From Alkalicoccobacillus porphyridii (GTDB lineage: Bacteria > Bacillota > Bacilli > Bacillales > Bacillaceae_D), in NCBI RefSeq assembly GCF_007293315.1, contig NZ_VLXZ01000008.1, forward strand, positions 1 through 64,000: a DNA stretch of 64,000 bases. The letters are read 5' to 3'. This document shows, piece by piece, positions 1 to 8,267 of the stretch. Made by a program: the position numbers and the translations under genes. The notes under the pieces are model-generated. The model had not been told where the DNA came from, ran no database searches, and was given only the letters and a program-made list of their open reading frames with translations. Positions within the stretch are counted from its first letter, which is position 1. Every line of letters begins with the position of its first letter.

Positions 1-123
1 CGCGCCGATAAAGAGCTCCTCCCGCCGATAAGAGAGTCCTCCGCGCCGATAAAGAGCTCCTCCCGCCGATAAGAGAGCGCCCCACGCCGATACAAAGCTC
101 CTCCCACCGATCCAAAACTCTCA
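1..123. repeat. 41-bp tandem repeat, three units
   Basis: Three units begin at 1, 42 and 83, so the period is exactly 41 bp. Each unit contains two related half-units built on GCCGATAA followed by a purine-rich then CTCC-rich stretch. The third unit is the most diverged. No coding frame is sensible here. It looks like an intergenic dispersed repeat of the chromosome; function is unknown. Confidence 0.8.
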
Positions 124-204
124 CCAAGACTCCCCCTGCCAGTTACCTCACTACCATTAAAGGGTAAAGAGCCATATCAAAAGAATGGGGTGGGGCGGAT
201 GCAA

Positions 205-1035
205 ATGTTAGAACAACATCAAGTAAGTGAATGGCTTCCTTATAGGGAGCAGGATAAAGATACAAACAAACGAGATTATGGTCAGGTTCTACTCATTGGC
301 GGGTCCCGTGGAATGGGGGGAGCAATCTTAATGGCGGCTGAGGCTGCAATGATGTCTGGGGCGGGCTTAACGACTGTAGCCACAGACGAGAATCATTTTA
401 GCGCTCTCCACACAAGGCTTCCGGAAGCGATGGCTGTTCCTTTGGAGGATGTAAAGGAAATACGTCATCAGATCAAAAAAAACACAGTCATTGCAATGGG
501 TCCAGGTCTGGGTTTAGATGAAAAAGCGAGAGATGTTTTTCGACTTGTACTAAAAGAGGTGGAACAGCATCAGACATTGCTATTGGACGCCGATGCCTTA
601 ACTCTTCTCTCTGAAGAGAAGGTAGACTTACCGCAAATGACAATTCTTACACCTCATGCAGGAGAATGGCAGCGGCTGACTGGACTAAAACCAGAAGAGC
701 AATCAGAAAATGAAAATCGTAAATGGGCGAACAAGCTAGGCGCACTGGTTGTGCTAAAAGGGGATCAGACAAGGATCTATACTCCAGAAGCAAGTTATCT
801 AAATATTAAAGGTACACCTGCCATGGCGACTGGTGGGATGGGAGACTGTCTTACAGGCTGTATAGCTGGGATTTGTGCACAAAATGAAGACGTGTTAGAG
901 GGAGTACTTGCTGCTGTTTTTCTCCACTCATATATTGGTTGTTCTTTGGCGCAGACGAGGCATGTGGTTAGACCTACTGAAATCGCACAGTCTTTACCAG
1001 TGTATATGAAACAACTTTCAACTTTATCTAAATGA
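205..1035 (+). CDS. nnrD: ADP/ATP-dependent NAD(P)H-hydrate dehydratase (YxkO/YjeF C-terminal type)
   Basis: The protein repairs hydrated, damaged NADH and NADPH by dehydrating the S form of NAD(P)HX in the cytoplasm. It has the ribokinase-like fold of the family: an N-terminal segment with YGQVLLIGGS, a central MGPGLGL, then LLDADAL, LTPHAGEW, VVLKGDQT and the C-terminal nucleotide-binding motif GMGDCLTG near residue 215. The length, about 276 residues, is normal for the single-domain bacterial form without the epimerase half. In-frame starts exist at 190 (GTG), 199 and 205 (ATG). I prefer 205 because the G-rich Shine-Dalgarno stretch 187-195 is then 9 nt upstream. The gene stands directly before alr, and a new promoter separates the two. 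Confidence 0.88.
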   Translation: MLEQHQVSEWLPYREQDKDTNKRDYGQVLLIGGSRGMGGAILMAAEAAMMSGAGLTTVATDENHFSALHTRLPEAMAVPLEDVKEIRHQIKKNTVIAMGPGLGLDEKARDVFRLVLKEVEQHQTLLLDADALTLLSEEKVDLPQMTILTPHAGEWQRLTGLKPEEQSENENRKWANKLGALVVLKGDQTRIYTPEASYLNIKGTPAMATGGMGDCLTGCIAGICAQNEDVLEGVLAAVFLHSYIGCSLAQTRHVVRPTEIAQSLPVYMKQLSTLSK

Positions 1036-1037
1036 AA

Positions 1038-1067
1038 TTGACACCCACTGTATAAGACATTCATAAT
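1038..1067 (+). promoter_or_regulatory. Likely SigA promoter of alr
   Basis: TTGACA at 1038-1043 and CATAAT at 1062-1067 are separated by 18 bp, close to the vegetative consensus, 44 bp before the chosen alr start. Assigned by pattern only. Confidence 0.55.
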
Positions 1068-1110
1068 CAATGTATCATTCGGAAAAAATGAAAGATGGAG
1101 AGTGGCGCTA

Positions 1111-2301
1111 GTGCAAGCAGATTATCTTAATGCATTTTATAGAGACACATGGGTAGAGGTTAACCTTTCAGCGATCGAAGAAAATATCCGGTCGTTAAAG
1201 GAATTATATAGAGATCAGGAAACAACTATCATGGCAGTGGTTAAAGCGGATGGCTATGGACATGGGGCTGTTGAGGCAGCCCATGCGGCTATTGAAGGCG
1301 GCGCTACTTTTCTTGGGGTGGCGATTTTAGATGAGGCGTTAGCGTTAAGAGAGGCGGGGCTAACCCTACCCATTCTAGTTCTCGGCAGAATGAGAGCCGA
1401 GAATGCTGCGCTTGCAGCCCAATTGAACATTTCTGCCACGGTTTATTCAACAACCTGGCTGAATGAAGCAGAAGAGTGGATGAGACACTCAGATTGTAAA
1501 CAACCTCTCTCCATTCATTTAAAGTGTGACACAGGTATGGGCAGAATCGGGTTTCTGAACACAACAGAAGTAGAATCGGCTATTATGATTATTAATGGAA
1601 CAGATCTGTTTGAGCTTGAGGGAGTGTACACGCATTTTGCTACGGCAGATGAAATAGATGTAACCTATTATGAGAAACAGTACGATTATTTTAAACAGTA
1701 TATTCAATTAGTAGAAGATATGGGTGTGAATATTCCTTATATTCATTGTGCAAATAGTGCAGCAGCCATGCGTTTTATTAATAGAGCGTTTTCGATGGTT
1801 CGGTTTGGCATTTCTATGTATGGCTTAACCCCATCACCAGAAATAAACGAGCTTCTTCCTTTTCCTTTAAAACCGGCCTTTGAGCTAAAGACACGTTTAG
1901 TCCAAGTGAAAAAGGTAGAACCTGGAACGACCATTAGCTATGGTGCTACTTATACTGCGAAAGATGAAGAATGGATTGGCACATTACCGATTGGATATGC
2001 AGATGGTTGGATCCGAGCTCATTCTACAAATGGTGGCCACGTTCTAATTGAAGGTGAAGAAGCACCGTTTGTTGGTCGAATTTGTATGGATCAATGTATG
2101 GTGAAACTAGCAGGACCGAAGCCAGAGGGATCCGTTGTTACATTGATTGGCTTCGATGGAGATGAAAGTGTAACAATGGAAGACGTTGCACAAAGACTGC
2201 AAACGATTAACTATGAAATTCCCTGTGTCATAGGCAAAAGAGTGCCTCGAGTTTATTATAAGGACGGGGAAATCATCGCTATTCGCAATGATATAAGGTA
2301 G
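1111..2301 (+). CDS. alr: Alanine racemase
   Basis: This PLP enzyme interconverts L- and D-alanine to supply D-alanine for peptidoglycan. The PLP lysine lies in MAVVKADGYGHG near the N terminus, the barrel residues are followed by HLKCDTGMGRIGF and the C-terminal domain carries the catalytic tyrosine in ISYGATY and the MDQCMV strand. The length of about 396 residues is typical. An in-frame GTG at 1102 exists but the GGAG at 1097-1100 would be too close to it; GTG 1111 has a 10-nt spacing and is preferred. In B. subtilis alr also sits just upstream of ndoAI-ndoA and the sigB operon, so this is conserved order. Confidence 0.95.
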   Translation: MQADYLNAFYRDTWVEVNLSAIEENIRSLKELYRDQETTIMAVVKADGYGHGAVEAAHAAIEGGATFLGVAILDEALALREAGLTLPILVLGRMRAENAALAAQLNISATVYSTTWLNEAEEWMRHSDCKQPLSIHLKCDTGMGRIGFLNTTEVESAIMIINGTDLFELEGVYTHFATADEIDVTYYEKQYDYFKQYIQLVEDMGVNIPYIHCANSAAAMRFINRAFSMVRFGISMYGLTPSPEINELLPFPLKPAFELKTRLVQVKKVEPGTTISYGATYTAKDEEWIGTLPIGYADGWIRAHSTNGGHVLIEGEEAPFVGRICMDQCMVKLAGPKPEGSVVTLIGFDGDESVTMEDVAQRLQTINYEIPCVIGKRVPRVYYKDGEIIAIRNDIR

Positions 2302-2372
2302 CCTTGCATAATAAAAAAATCTTTGGGCACGATTTTTAACAAGAAAAGAAAAAGAAATATGTAAAAACCTCT

Positions 2373-2401
2373 TTGCAATCCAATTGCCTGAATGCTATGA
2401 T
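2373..2401 (+). promoter_or_regulatory. Likely SigA promoter of ndoAI-ndoA
   Basis: TTGCAA at 2373-2378 and TATGAT at 2396-2401 with a 17-bp spacer lie 95 bp upstream of ndoAI. No other strong pair is seen in the alr-ndoAI gap. Confidence 0.6.
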
Positions 2402-2496
2402 GGTTCTTGAATAGTAAAGCAGACATACGTAATAATTTTACCAGTGTAAATTACAGAAATATGTAAAAGGCGTTTATGGTGGGAGTTGATACGTGC

Positions 2497-2775
2497 ATGA
2501 AGGATAAGAACTCTAAGGATATTACCGTTTCGATACCACAACAATTGTTAAACGAGGTGGATGCATTGTTAGAACAGGAAAACCTTAATAGAAGTGAATT
2601 TATCTCTAAAGCAACGAAAACGTATATTATGGAAAGACAGCAATCCCAAATTCGCGAAACGATGCAGCAAGGTTACATGGAAATGGCAAAGATTAATCTG
2701 ACAATTGCATCAGAGGCTTTTCTTGCGGAGGAGGAAGCGGATCTAACCCTTGTTCGTTTAGTTAGTGGGGTGTAG
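2497..2775 (+). CDS. ndoAI: Antitoxin EndoAI (MazE-like)
   Basis: This is the antitoxin of the Bacillus EndoA system. The N-terminal part, KDITVSIPQQLLNEVDALL followed by LNRSEFIS, is a ribbon-helix-helix DNA-binding domain, and the C-terminal segment YMEMAKINLTIASEAF matches the family region that wraps the toxin. The start at ATG 2497 is supported by GGGAG at 2481-2485; an in-frame ATG at 2476 lies upstream of that ribosome site and is unlikely. The resulting 92 residues match the usual length. Only 3 nt separate it from ndoA, so the two are co-translated, and autoregulation through the pair is expected from the family. Confidence 0.93.
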   Translation: MKDKNSKDITVSIPQQLLNEVDALLEQENLNRSEFISKATKTYIMERQQSQIRETMQQGYMEMAKINLTIASEAFLAEEEADLTLVRLVSGV

Positions 2776-2778
2776 CAT

Positions 2779-3129
2779 TTGATTGTGAAAAGAGGAGACG
2801 TATATTTTGCGGACCTCTCACCGGTGGTAGGTTCCGAACAAGGTGGAGTTAGACCCGTTCTAATTATTCAAAATGATATCGGCAACCGCTTTAGCCCAAC
2901 AGTGATTGTTGCAGCCATAACAGCACAAATTCAAAAGGCAAAATTACCGACTCATGTTGAAATTAATGCCAAAAAGTATGGATTTGATCGTGATTCGGTT
3001 ATTTTACTAGAACAACTCCGTACCATCGATAAGCAACGCTTAACAGATAAGATTACCCACCTCGATGAAAGTATGATGAACGCAGTCAATGATGCATTGT
3101 TTATTAGCTTAGGCCTAGTTGATTTTTAA
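2779..3129 (+). CDS. ndoA: mRNA interferase EndoA (MazF family toxin)
   Basis: The toxin is a single-strand, sequence-specific ribonuclease (UACAU in B. subtilis, established knowledge). [20 protein letters not shown] at the N terminus and [12 protein letters not shown] carry the conserved core with the catalytic arginine and a following threonine in VAAITAQ. The protein is 116 residues and nearly identical in length and sequence to the B. subtilis enzyme, which likewise starts at TTG. It ends before a clear terminator, so the toxin pair forms its own unit ahead of the stressosome genes. Confidence 0.96.
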   Translation: MIVKRGDVYFADLSPVVGSEQGGVRPVLIIQNDIGNRFSPTVIVAAITAQIQKAKLPTHVEINAKKYGFDRDSVILLEQLRTIDKQRLTDKITHLDESMMNAVNDALFISLGLVDF

Positions 3130-3142
3130 TAAAATAATGGAT

Positions 3143-3178
3143 AAAATCCCCGATCACTAAGACCGGGGATTTTTAAAT
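3143..3178 (+). terminator. Rho-independent terminator after ndoA
   Basis: A 9-10 bp stem AAAATCCCC(G) at 3143-3152 pairs with (C)GGGGATTTT at 3164-3173, followed by T residues. It separates ndoA from rsbR, though readthrough is common in this locus. Confidence 0.85.
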
Positions 3179-3279
3179 GATTAAAAATACAAAAAATGAC
3201 TAAATCTAATAGTTTCTCTTTGCAACAAGCGCCAACTCATGAAATAATGGCTAAAGAGAATATGTTTGGAGGCTATTAC

Positions 3280-4098
3280 ATGCAATCGAATGCACTCGCC
3301 TACTTAAAGGCTAATCAAGATCAAATTATCGAGTATTGGGATGAACAGCTTTCTAACCTAAAAAGTGAAATTGAAATGAAGGCGTCCCTAGAAAAAGCTG
3401 TAGAGCATACAAACCAAGAATATATGTCTTTAATCTTTCGAACGCTTAGAAATAATAAAGAGGAAGATCTAGAAGGCTTGAAGGCTTTTACAGAGCAGTA
3501 CATCCAAAGTGGTCGTTCGTTATCTTATTTCACTAGAGCTTTACAGGGCTTAAGAAGAGCGGTATATACTCAGTTGAAGTCAGTGCCTCCTGAAGAAGGT
3601 CATATCATCGATGTATACAATGATTTAAACCATTGGATTGATAATATGACAAATTTACTAGTGCAAGAGTATATAGGCTCATGGGAAGACACGTTGGAAA
3701 TGCAGAAGTTATCCCTGCTTGAATTATCTGCACCGCTTATTCCAGTTTTTAGTGGTATCACGGTTATGCCTCTTATTGGTAGTATAGATACAACACGAGC
3801 AAAGCTAATAATGGAAAATCTTTTGAATGGTGTGATTAAACATCGCTCAAGAGTGGTTTTAATTGATATTACAGGAGTACCAATTGTCGATACAATGGTT
3901 GCTCATCACATTATAGAAGCGTCTGAAGCTGTCAGACTTGTTGGAGGTACAGCGATATTAGTTGGTATCCGTCCTGAAATCGCTCAAACGATTGTGAACC
4001 TAGGAATTGATCTGACTAAGTTTCCAACAAAAAGCACCTTACAAAAAGGGATGGAAAAAGCACTTGAAATGTGTAATCAAAAAACGGTCGAATTGTAA
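3280..4098 (+). CDS. rsbR: Stressosome co-antagonist RsbR (RsbRA)
   Basis: RsbR forms the stressosome with RsbS and gates release of RsbT under environmental stress. Residues 1 to about 150 are the globin-like sensor module, and the C-terminal part is a STAS domain beginning at LSAPLIPVFSGITVMPLIGSI. The two threonines phosphorylated by RsbT in B. subtilis correspond to those in GSIDTTRAK and IVDTMVAHH. The start at ATG 3280 has a perfect GGAGG 7 nt upstream and gives 272 residues, as in the family; an in-frame ATG at 3196 would add 28 residues without a ribosome site. It opens the rsbR-rsbS-rsbT-rsbU run. Confidence 0.95.
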   Translation: MQSNALAYLKANQDQIIEYWDEQLSNLKSEIEMKASLEKAVEHTNQEYMSLIFRTLRNNKEEDLEGLKAFTEQYIQSGRSLSYFTRALQGLRRAVYTQLKSVPPEEGHIIDVYNDLNHWIDNMTNLLVQEYIGSWEDTLEMQKLSLLELSAPLIPVFSGITVMPLIGSIDTTRAKLIMENLLNGVIKHRSRVVLIDITGVPIVDTMVAHHIIEASEAVRLVGGTAILVGIRPEIAQTIVNLGIDLTKFPTKSTLQKGMEKALEMCNQKTVEL

Positions 4099-4117
4099 GT
4101 TGGAGGTATATAGATAA

Positions 4118-4474
4118 ATGAGAATCCCTATTTTAAAATTGGGCACATATTTACTTATCAGTATTCAAACAGAATTAGATGATCAAACGGCCTTACTATT
4201 TCAGGAGGATCTTCTTAATAAGATCCATCAAGAAGGATCAACCGGAGTTGTTATTGACTTAACCTCTGTAGATATGATTGATTCCTTTATTGCTAAGGTA
4301 TTAGGCGATGTCGTTGATATGTCCAGCTTAATGGGAGCTAAGGTCGTGTTAACAGGAATTCGTCCAGCTGTTTCTATTACACTTATTGACATGGGAATTA
4401 AATTAGAGGATGTCTCAACCGCTCTTGATTTAGAACAAGGTTTAGAGAAATTGCAACAGGAATTGGAGGGCTAA
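4118..4474 (+). CDS. rsbS: Stressosome antagonist RsbS
   Basis: A single STAS domain of 118 residues that holds RsbT in the stressosome in unstressed cells. The serine phosphorylated by RsbT is in [13 protein letters not shown]. The gene has GGAGG upstream and ends 3 nt before rsbT, so translation is coupled. Order and spacing are as in B. subtilis. Confidence 0.95.
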   Translation: MRIPILKLGTYLLISIQTELDDQTALLFQEDLLNKIHQEGSTGVVIDLTSVDMIDSFIAKVLGDVVDMSSLMGAKVVLTGIRPAVSITLIDMGIKLEDVSTALDLEQGLEKLQQELEG

Positions 4475-4477
4475 ATC

Positions 4478-4891
4478 ATGAAAACCCAATCCTGTGTTGA
4501 GGTGAAAAATGAATGGGGAATTGTAGCGGCTAGACAAGCTGGAAGAACCCTTTCAAAAGAACTGGGCTTTGGCAATGTAGATCAGGCCCGAATTACCACA
4601 GCTATATCAGAGCTGGCTCGTAATATATACCTTTACGCAAAACGTGGGGAAATAAAACTAGACGTGCTAGAGGAACCAAGTAAATTTGGGACAAAAAAAG
4701 GAATCAAGATTACTGCAGTTGATTCTGGACCCGGTATACCCGATTTGCGTCAAGTGATGGTAGATGGTTTCACCACATCAAGTGGTCTTGGTGCGGGACT
4801 CCCTGGGGTAAAGCGTCTAATGGACGATTTTGATATTGAGTCTGAACTAGATAAAGGAACAACAATTACAGCTACTAAATGGCTCCGGTAA
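4478..4891 (+). CDS. rsbT: Serine/threonine kinase RsbT
   Basis: RsbT is a GHKL-type protein kinase that phosphorylates RsbR and RsbS and then, when released, activates the phosphatase RsbU. The 137 residues show the N-box ISELARNIYLYA, the G1 box DSGPGIPD and the G2 region SSGLGAGLPGVKRLMD. It lies between rsbS and rsbU with very short gaps, consistent with one polycistronic message. Confidence 0.95.
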   Translation: MKTQSCVEVKNEWGIVAARQAGRTLSKELGFGNVDQARITTAISELARNIYLYAKRGEIKLDVLEEPSKFGTKKGIKITAVDSGPGIPDLRQVMVDGFTTSSGLGAGLPGVKRLMDDFDIESELDKGTTITATKWLR

Positions 4892-4909
4892 GGAGGACAT
4901 CAATGAACT

Positions 4910-5923
4910 ATGAACTATACAGATAACAATATTGAAACCTCTTATAAAGAGATCCTAGAATCATATTTGAATACTGGAAGTGAACAGGTTTTGTATGAGG
5001 TCCAGCAGTTTACTCGTAATCTGCTGGAGCATCAGACCTCGCCTGAAGAGCTTGTCAGTCTACACAGATCTATCATTGATCAACTATATCCGGATTTACC
5101 TGAGGATATTCAAGCATCGTTCGATTTTTTGTTAGAGGCAATGATGGGCTATGGAATGGCTTATCGTGAACATCAAATTCTTCGAGGGCGTCAACAGGAG
5201 CTTGAGGCAGAGATTGATGTGGCCGCAAAAATGCAACAAACGTTATTGCCACATGAAAGCATTGAAGTAGAAGGGTTAGATGTAGGGGTCGTTAGTGTTC
5301 CTGCTAAGAAAATGAGCGGAGACTATTATCACTATGTGCTCGACCAATATGGCGGGATAGGCCTAGCCATCTCTGACATTATAGGAAAAGGAGTTCCCGC
5401 TGCTTTATGTATGTCTATGATTAAGTACGCCATGGACAGCCTTCCAGAACAACAACTAAATCCAAGTGCACTTCTTGAGAATTTAAACCGCGTGGTAGAG
5501 CAAAATGTAGATGACAGTATGTTTGTGACGATGATGTACGGTTATTACAATTCACTTACCCATGAATTTACCTATTCAGGCGCTGGGCATGAGCCCGGTT
5601 TCTTTTATAACGCACAAAAAGACTCATTTGAGGATTTGACTGCAAAGGGACTCGTCTTAGGTGTGTCTAAAAAAGCTAATTACAGAGAATATGTGAGAAA
5701 GCTCTCTGTTGGGGATTTTATCGTGCTACTGACAGATGGGGTAACGGAATGCCGGGTAGGTGATGATTTTCTTGAAAGAGAGGAAATTGCGTCGTTAATC
5801 AAAGAGTCCATTCATCTTAGTGCTCAAGAAATGGTTGAACATGTATATAAGGAATTAAGTAAAATGCAGGACTTTACACTTCGAGATGATCTTACCTTAA
5901 TTATTTTAAGAAGAAATGTTTAA
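4910..5923 (+). CDS. rsbU: PP2C-type phosphatase RsbU, environmental stress branch
   Basis: RsbU dephosphorylates RsbV-P after binding RsbT. Residues 1 to about 85 are the RsbT-binding helical domain, and the rest is an SpoIIE-type PP2C domain with KKMSGDYYHY, SDIIGKGVPAALCMSM, GAGHEPG and LLTDGVTE carrying the metal-binding aspartates. The 337-residue length is normal. The start is odd: the sequence ATGAACT occurs twice in tandem at 4903 and 4910. The ATG at 4903 is ideally placed 6 nt after AGGAGG (4891-4896) but opens a 7-codon frame that stops, whereas the true frame begins at 4910 with a loose 13-nt spacing. Confidence 0.94.
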   Translation: MNYTDNNIETSYKEILESYLNTGSEQVLYEVQQFTRNLLEHQTSPEELVSLHRSIIDQLYPDLPEDIQASFDFLLEAMMGYGMAYREHQILRGRQQELEAEIDVAAKMQQTLLPHESIEVEGLDVGVVSVPAKKMSGDYYHYVLDQYGGIGLAISDIIGKGVPAALCMSMIKYAMDSLPEQQLNPSALLENLNRVVEQNVDDSMFVTMMYGYYNSLTHEFTYSGAGHEPGFFYNAQKDSFEDLTAKGLVLGVSKKANYREYVRKLSVGDFIVLLTDGVTECRVGDDFLEREEIASLIKESIHLSAQEMVEHVYKELSKMQDFTLRDDLTLIILRRNV

Positions 5924-5927
5924 AAAT

Positions 5928-5953
5928 GTTTAAACCGAATGAATTAGTGGTAT
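5928..5953 (+). promoter_or_regulatory. SigB-dependent promoter upstream of rsbV
   Basis: GTTTAA at 5928-5933 and TGGTAT at 5948-5953 with a 14-bp spacer match the SigB consensus (GTTTAA, GGGTAT). In B. subtilis the same internal promoter drives rsbV-rsbW-sigB-rsbX and provides positive feedback. It overlaps the end of rsbU. Confidence 0.88.
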
Positions 5954-6008
5954 ACAAGGAAGACTCATGTTTGAATAATGAATCGGTTTTACTCAAGGAG
6001 GAAGTTAG

Positions 6009-6338
6009 ATGAACCTGGATATTCAAGTTGAAGAGAATGGTAACCAAAAGAATGTGTTGCTCTCTGGTGAGATAGACACATATACAGCACCAAAGCTAAG
6101 AGAGGCACTTATCCCTCTAGCTGAAGCAAGTGGAAGTCAATTGATTATAGACCTTAGCGAAGTTCAATATATAGACAGTACAGGATTAGGGATTTTTGTG
6201 GGAGTTCTTAAAGCTACGGATACAAATGGTGGTTCTTTAACTCTCACCGGCATGACGGAGAGAATTAAGAGACTATTTGTTATTACCGGATTAGATGAAG
6301 TTATCACCATTGTAGATAGGAGGGAAGAAGCAAAATGA
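6009..6338 (+). CDS. rsbV: Anti-anti-sigma factor RsbV
   Basis: A STAS-domain protein that in its unphosphorylated form binds RsbW and frees SigB. The serine phosphorylated by RsbW is in VQYIDSTGLGIFVG. The length of 109 residues is typical, and CAAGGAGGAAG precedes the start. Its stop overlaps the rsbW start by 4 nt, a coupling seen in the whole family. Confidence 0.96.
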   Translation: MNLDIQVEENGNQKNVLLSGEIDTYTAPKLREALIPLAEASGSQLIIDLSEVQYIDSTGLGIFVGVLKATDTNGGSLTLTGMTERIKRLFVITGLDEVITIVDRREEAK

Positions 6339-6823
6339 CGCATTCCCACATCGATCACATTGAAATGAGCATTCCAGCCAAAGCCGAATATGTAGGTGTT
6401 GTACGCCTGACCATTTCAGGAATAGCGAATCGGTTAGGCTTTTCCTATGACGATATAGAAGATATGAAGATTGCTGTTGCCGAGGCATGTACAAACGCTG
6501 TGAATCATGCGTATCATGAAGAAGGAAATGTTAAGATTGCCTGTGACCTGTATGAAGATCGTATGGAGATTATTATTGCAGATAATGGTCAAAGCTTTGA
6601 CGCAAAGGATCTGCAAGGAAAGCTCGGTCCTGTAGATTCTAAACAGCCAATTGGTGATATGAAGGAAGGCGGACTTGGCTTATTCTTGATCAGTACGCTG
6701 ATGGACAAAGTTCAAATCCATGATGAAGCAGGTGTAGTCTTAATGATGACTAAGTTCTTGCGAAAAAATGAGGTGGAAGAACATGTCGACGGAATCTCAT
6801 CATTACAATCAGAACAAGGATAA
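6335..6823 (+). CDS. rsbW: Anti-sigma B factor / serine kinase RsbW
   Basis: A GHKL kinase that sequesters SigB and phosphorylates RsbV. The N-box is AVAEACTNAVNHAYHEE, the G1 box is IIADNGQSFD, and the G2 region EGGLGLFLISTLMD follows. It overlaps rsbV by 4 nt and the sigB start by 41 nt, giving tight stoichiometric coupling of anti-sigma and sigma. The 162-residue length is standard. Confidence 0.96.
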   Translation: MTHSHIDHIEMSIPAKAEYVGVVRLTISGIANRLGFSYDDIEDMKIAVAEACTNAVNHAYHEEGNVKIACDLYEDRMEIIIADNGQSFDAKDLQGKLGPVDSKQPIGDMKEGGLGLFLISTLMDKVQIHDEAGVVLMMTKFLRKNEVEEHVDGISSLQSEQG

Positions 6824-7568
6824 GGTTTATGGTTGGATAAAGGAATACCAAGAAACAAAAAACGATGACGTCCAGTTAAAGCTTGTGCAGCACTATGAAG
6901 CTTTAGTTCGTTCACTTTCACGCAAGTTCTCTAAAGGTCGAGAGCATGACGAAGATTTGTTTCAGGTTGGAATGGTAGGGTTGCTTGCTGCTCTTCAGCG
7001 CTATGATAACGAATTTGGAAGAAGCTTTGAATCTTTTGCCGTACCAACCATCGTAGGCGAAATCAAGCGCTTTATTCGTGATAAAACATGGAGTGTGCAT
7101 GTTCCAAGACGTATTAAAGAGCTTGGGCCTAAAATCAAAAAAGCAGTTGATGTGTTAACAGCAGAATTGCAAAGATCACCGCTTGTTCATGAGATCTCCA
7201 GTTATCTTGATGTATCTGAAGAAGAAGTGCTAGAAACGATGGAAATGAGTAAGAGCTATCAAGCACTTTCTGTTAACCGGGCTCTCGAAGCAGATCAAGA
7301 GGGCGGGGAAGTGACATTACTTGACCTTGTAGGTCAGGAAGATAGTGGATATGAACAAACGGATCAGCAAATGCTATTAGAAAAAGCTTTTCAGGTTCTT
7401 AATGAACGTGAACGCTTGATTTTACAATACACATATTATGACAATTATAGTCAAAAAGAAGCGGGAGAGCGGTTAGGTATTTCACAAATGCATGTGTCTA
7501 GATTGCAAAGGCGTGCTTTGGAAAAGCTAAGAGAATCTATTCGTGTAGAGCCGTCTGAAATTCTTTAA
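6783..7568 (+). CDS. sigB: General stress sigma factor SigB
   Basis: RNA polymerase sigma factor of the general stress regulon. Region 2 is seen in DLFQVGMVGLLAALQRYD and FAVPTIVGEIKRFIRD, region 3 in HVPRRIKELGPKIKKA, and region 4 in NERERLILQYTYYDN and AGERLGISQMHVSRLQRRAL. The start at ATG 6783 is chosen because GAGGTGG lies just upstream; an in-frame ATG at 6768 precedes that site. The protein of 261 residues fits the family. Its stop codon overlaps the rsbX start (TAATG). Confidence 0.96.
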   Translation: MSTESHHYNQNKDKVYGWIKEYQETKNDDVQLKLVQHYEALVRSLSRKFSKGREHDEDLFQVGMVGLLAALQRYDNEFGRSFESFAVPTIVGEIKRFIRDKTWSVHVPRRIKELGPKIKKAVDVLTAELQRSPLVHEISSYLDVSEEEVLETMEMSKSYQALSVNRALEADQEGGEVTLLDLVGQEDSGYEQTDQQMLLEKAFQVLNERERLILQYTYYDNYSQKEAGERLGISQMHVSRLQRRALEKLRESIRVEPSEIL

Positions 7569-8170
7569 TGGTGATCTATAAAGAAGATGATCATGTTGAA
7601 GTAGCTGTCTTACAACGTTCCAAGAATAGTGGTGAATTCTGTGGTGACGCCTATGCGGTGGTCCAAACGGAACACTATGCGGTTTGCGCTGTAATCGATG
7701 GACTAGGCAGTGGCGAGGGCGCAAGCGAATCGGCACAAACAGCCATGCGCATCGTTGAACGTGATCATGAATTGCCAGTGAAGATGATCGTAGAACGATG
7801 CAATCGAGCTCTTTCTGGAATGCGTGGCGCAGTCTTGACCATCGTTAAGCTTGTTTATGAAAACAGGCAGATGAGCTACAGTAACTTTGGGAATATTGGG
7901 TTTACCATGTATAATCCGAATGGCACCGTCATTCAACCGATGCCGACTAGGGGCTATTTATGTGGTCGGAATGAGACAATTAAAGAGAGTTACTTTCAAT
8001 ATGATGAAGGAACGATTTTTATCCTCTATTCAGATGGGGTCGTCAGTCCACCTCCTAAGAGTAACCTTTTAAATATTAGTCGAATCAAAAACAAAGAAGG
8101 AACTATATTCGAACAAGCTCGTTATGTCGAAAATGACGATATAACGTTACTTATAGGTAAGCTTAAATAA
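7568..8170 (+). CDS. rsbX: PP2C-type phosphatase RsbX, stressosome reset
   Basis: RsbX dephosphorylates RsbS-P and RsbR-P and returns the stressosome to its resting state. The 200-residue PP2C domain shows CGDAYAV, AVIDGLGSGEGASESA and FILYSDGVVSP. It is the last gene of the operon, overlaps the sigB stop by one base, and its own stop codon lies in the stem of the operon terminator. Confidence 0.93.
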   Translation: MVIYKEDDHVEVAVLQRSKNSGEFCGDAYAVVQTEHYAVCAVIDGLGSGEGASESAQTAMRIVERDHELPVKMIVERCNRALSGMRGAVLTIVKLVYENRQMSYSNFGNIGFTMYNPNGTVIQPMPTRGYLCGRNETIKESYFQYDEGTIFILYSDGVVSPPPKSNLLNISRIKNKEGTIFEQARYVENDDITLLIGKLK

Positions 8171-8208
8171 GCTCTTACGCCCAACATGAGGTGGAGAGCT
8201 TATTTTTG
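8166..8208 (+). terminator. Terminator of the sigB operon
   Basis: AATAAGCTCT at 8166-8175 pairs perfectly with AGAGCTTATT at 8195-8204, followed by a T run. The rsbX stop is inside the stem. Confidence 0.9.
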
Positions 8209-8267
8209 TGACACCCAGGGTTATGATATGATAGAAGGATGGATGTCAGAGAGCTACAAGGAGGAAG

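Noticed and set aside
1254-1934. Several minus-strand frames inside alr
   Set aside because: They are shadows of a strongly conserved gene, without ribosome sites or recognisable domains.
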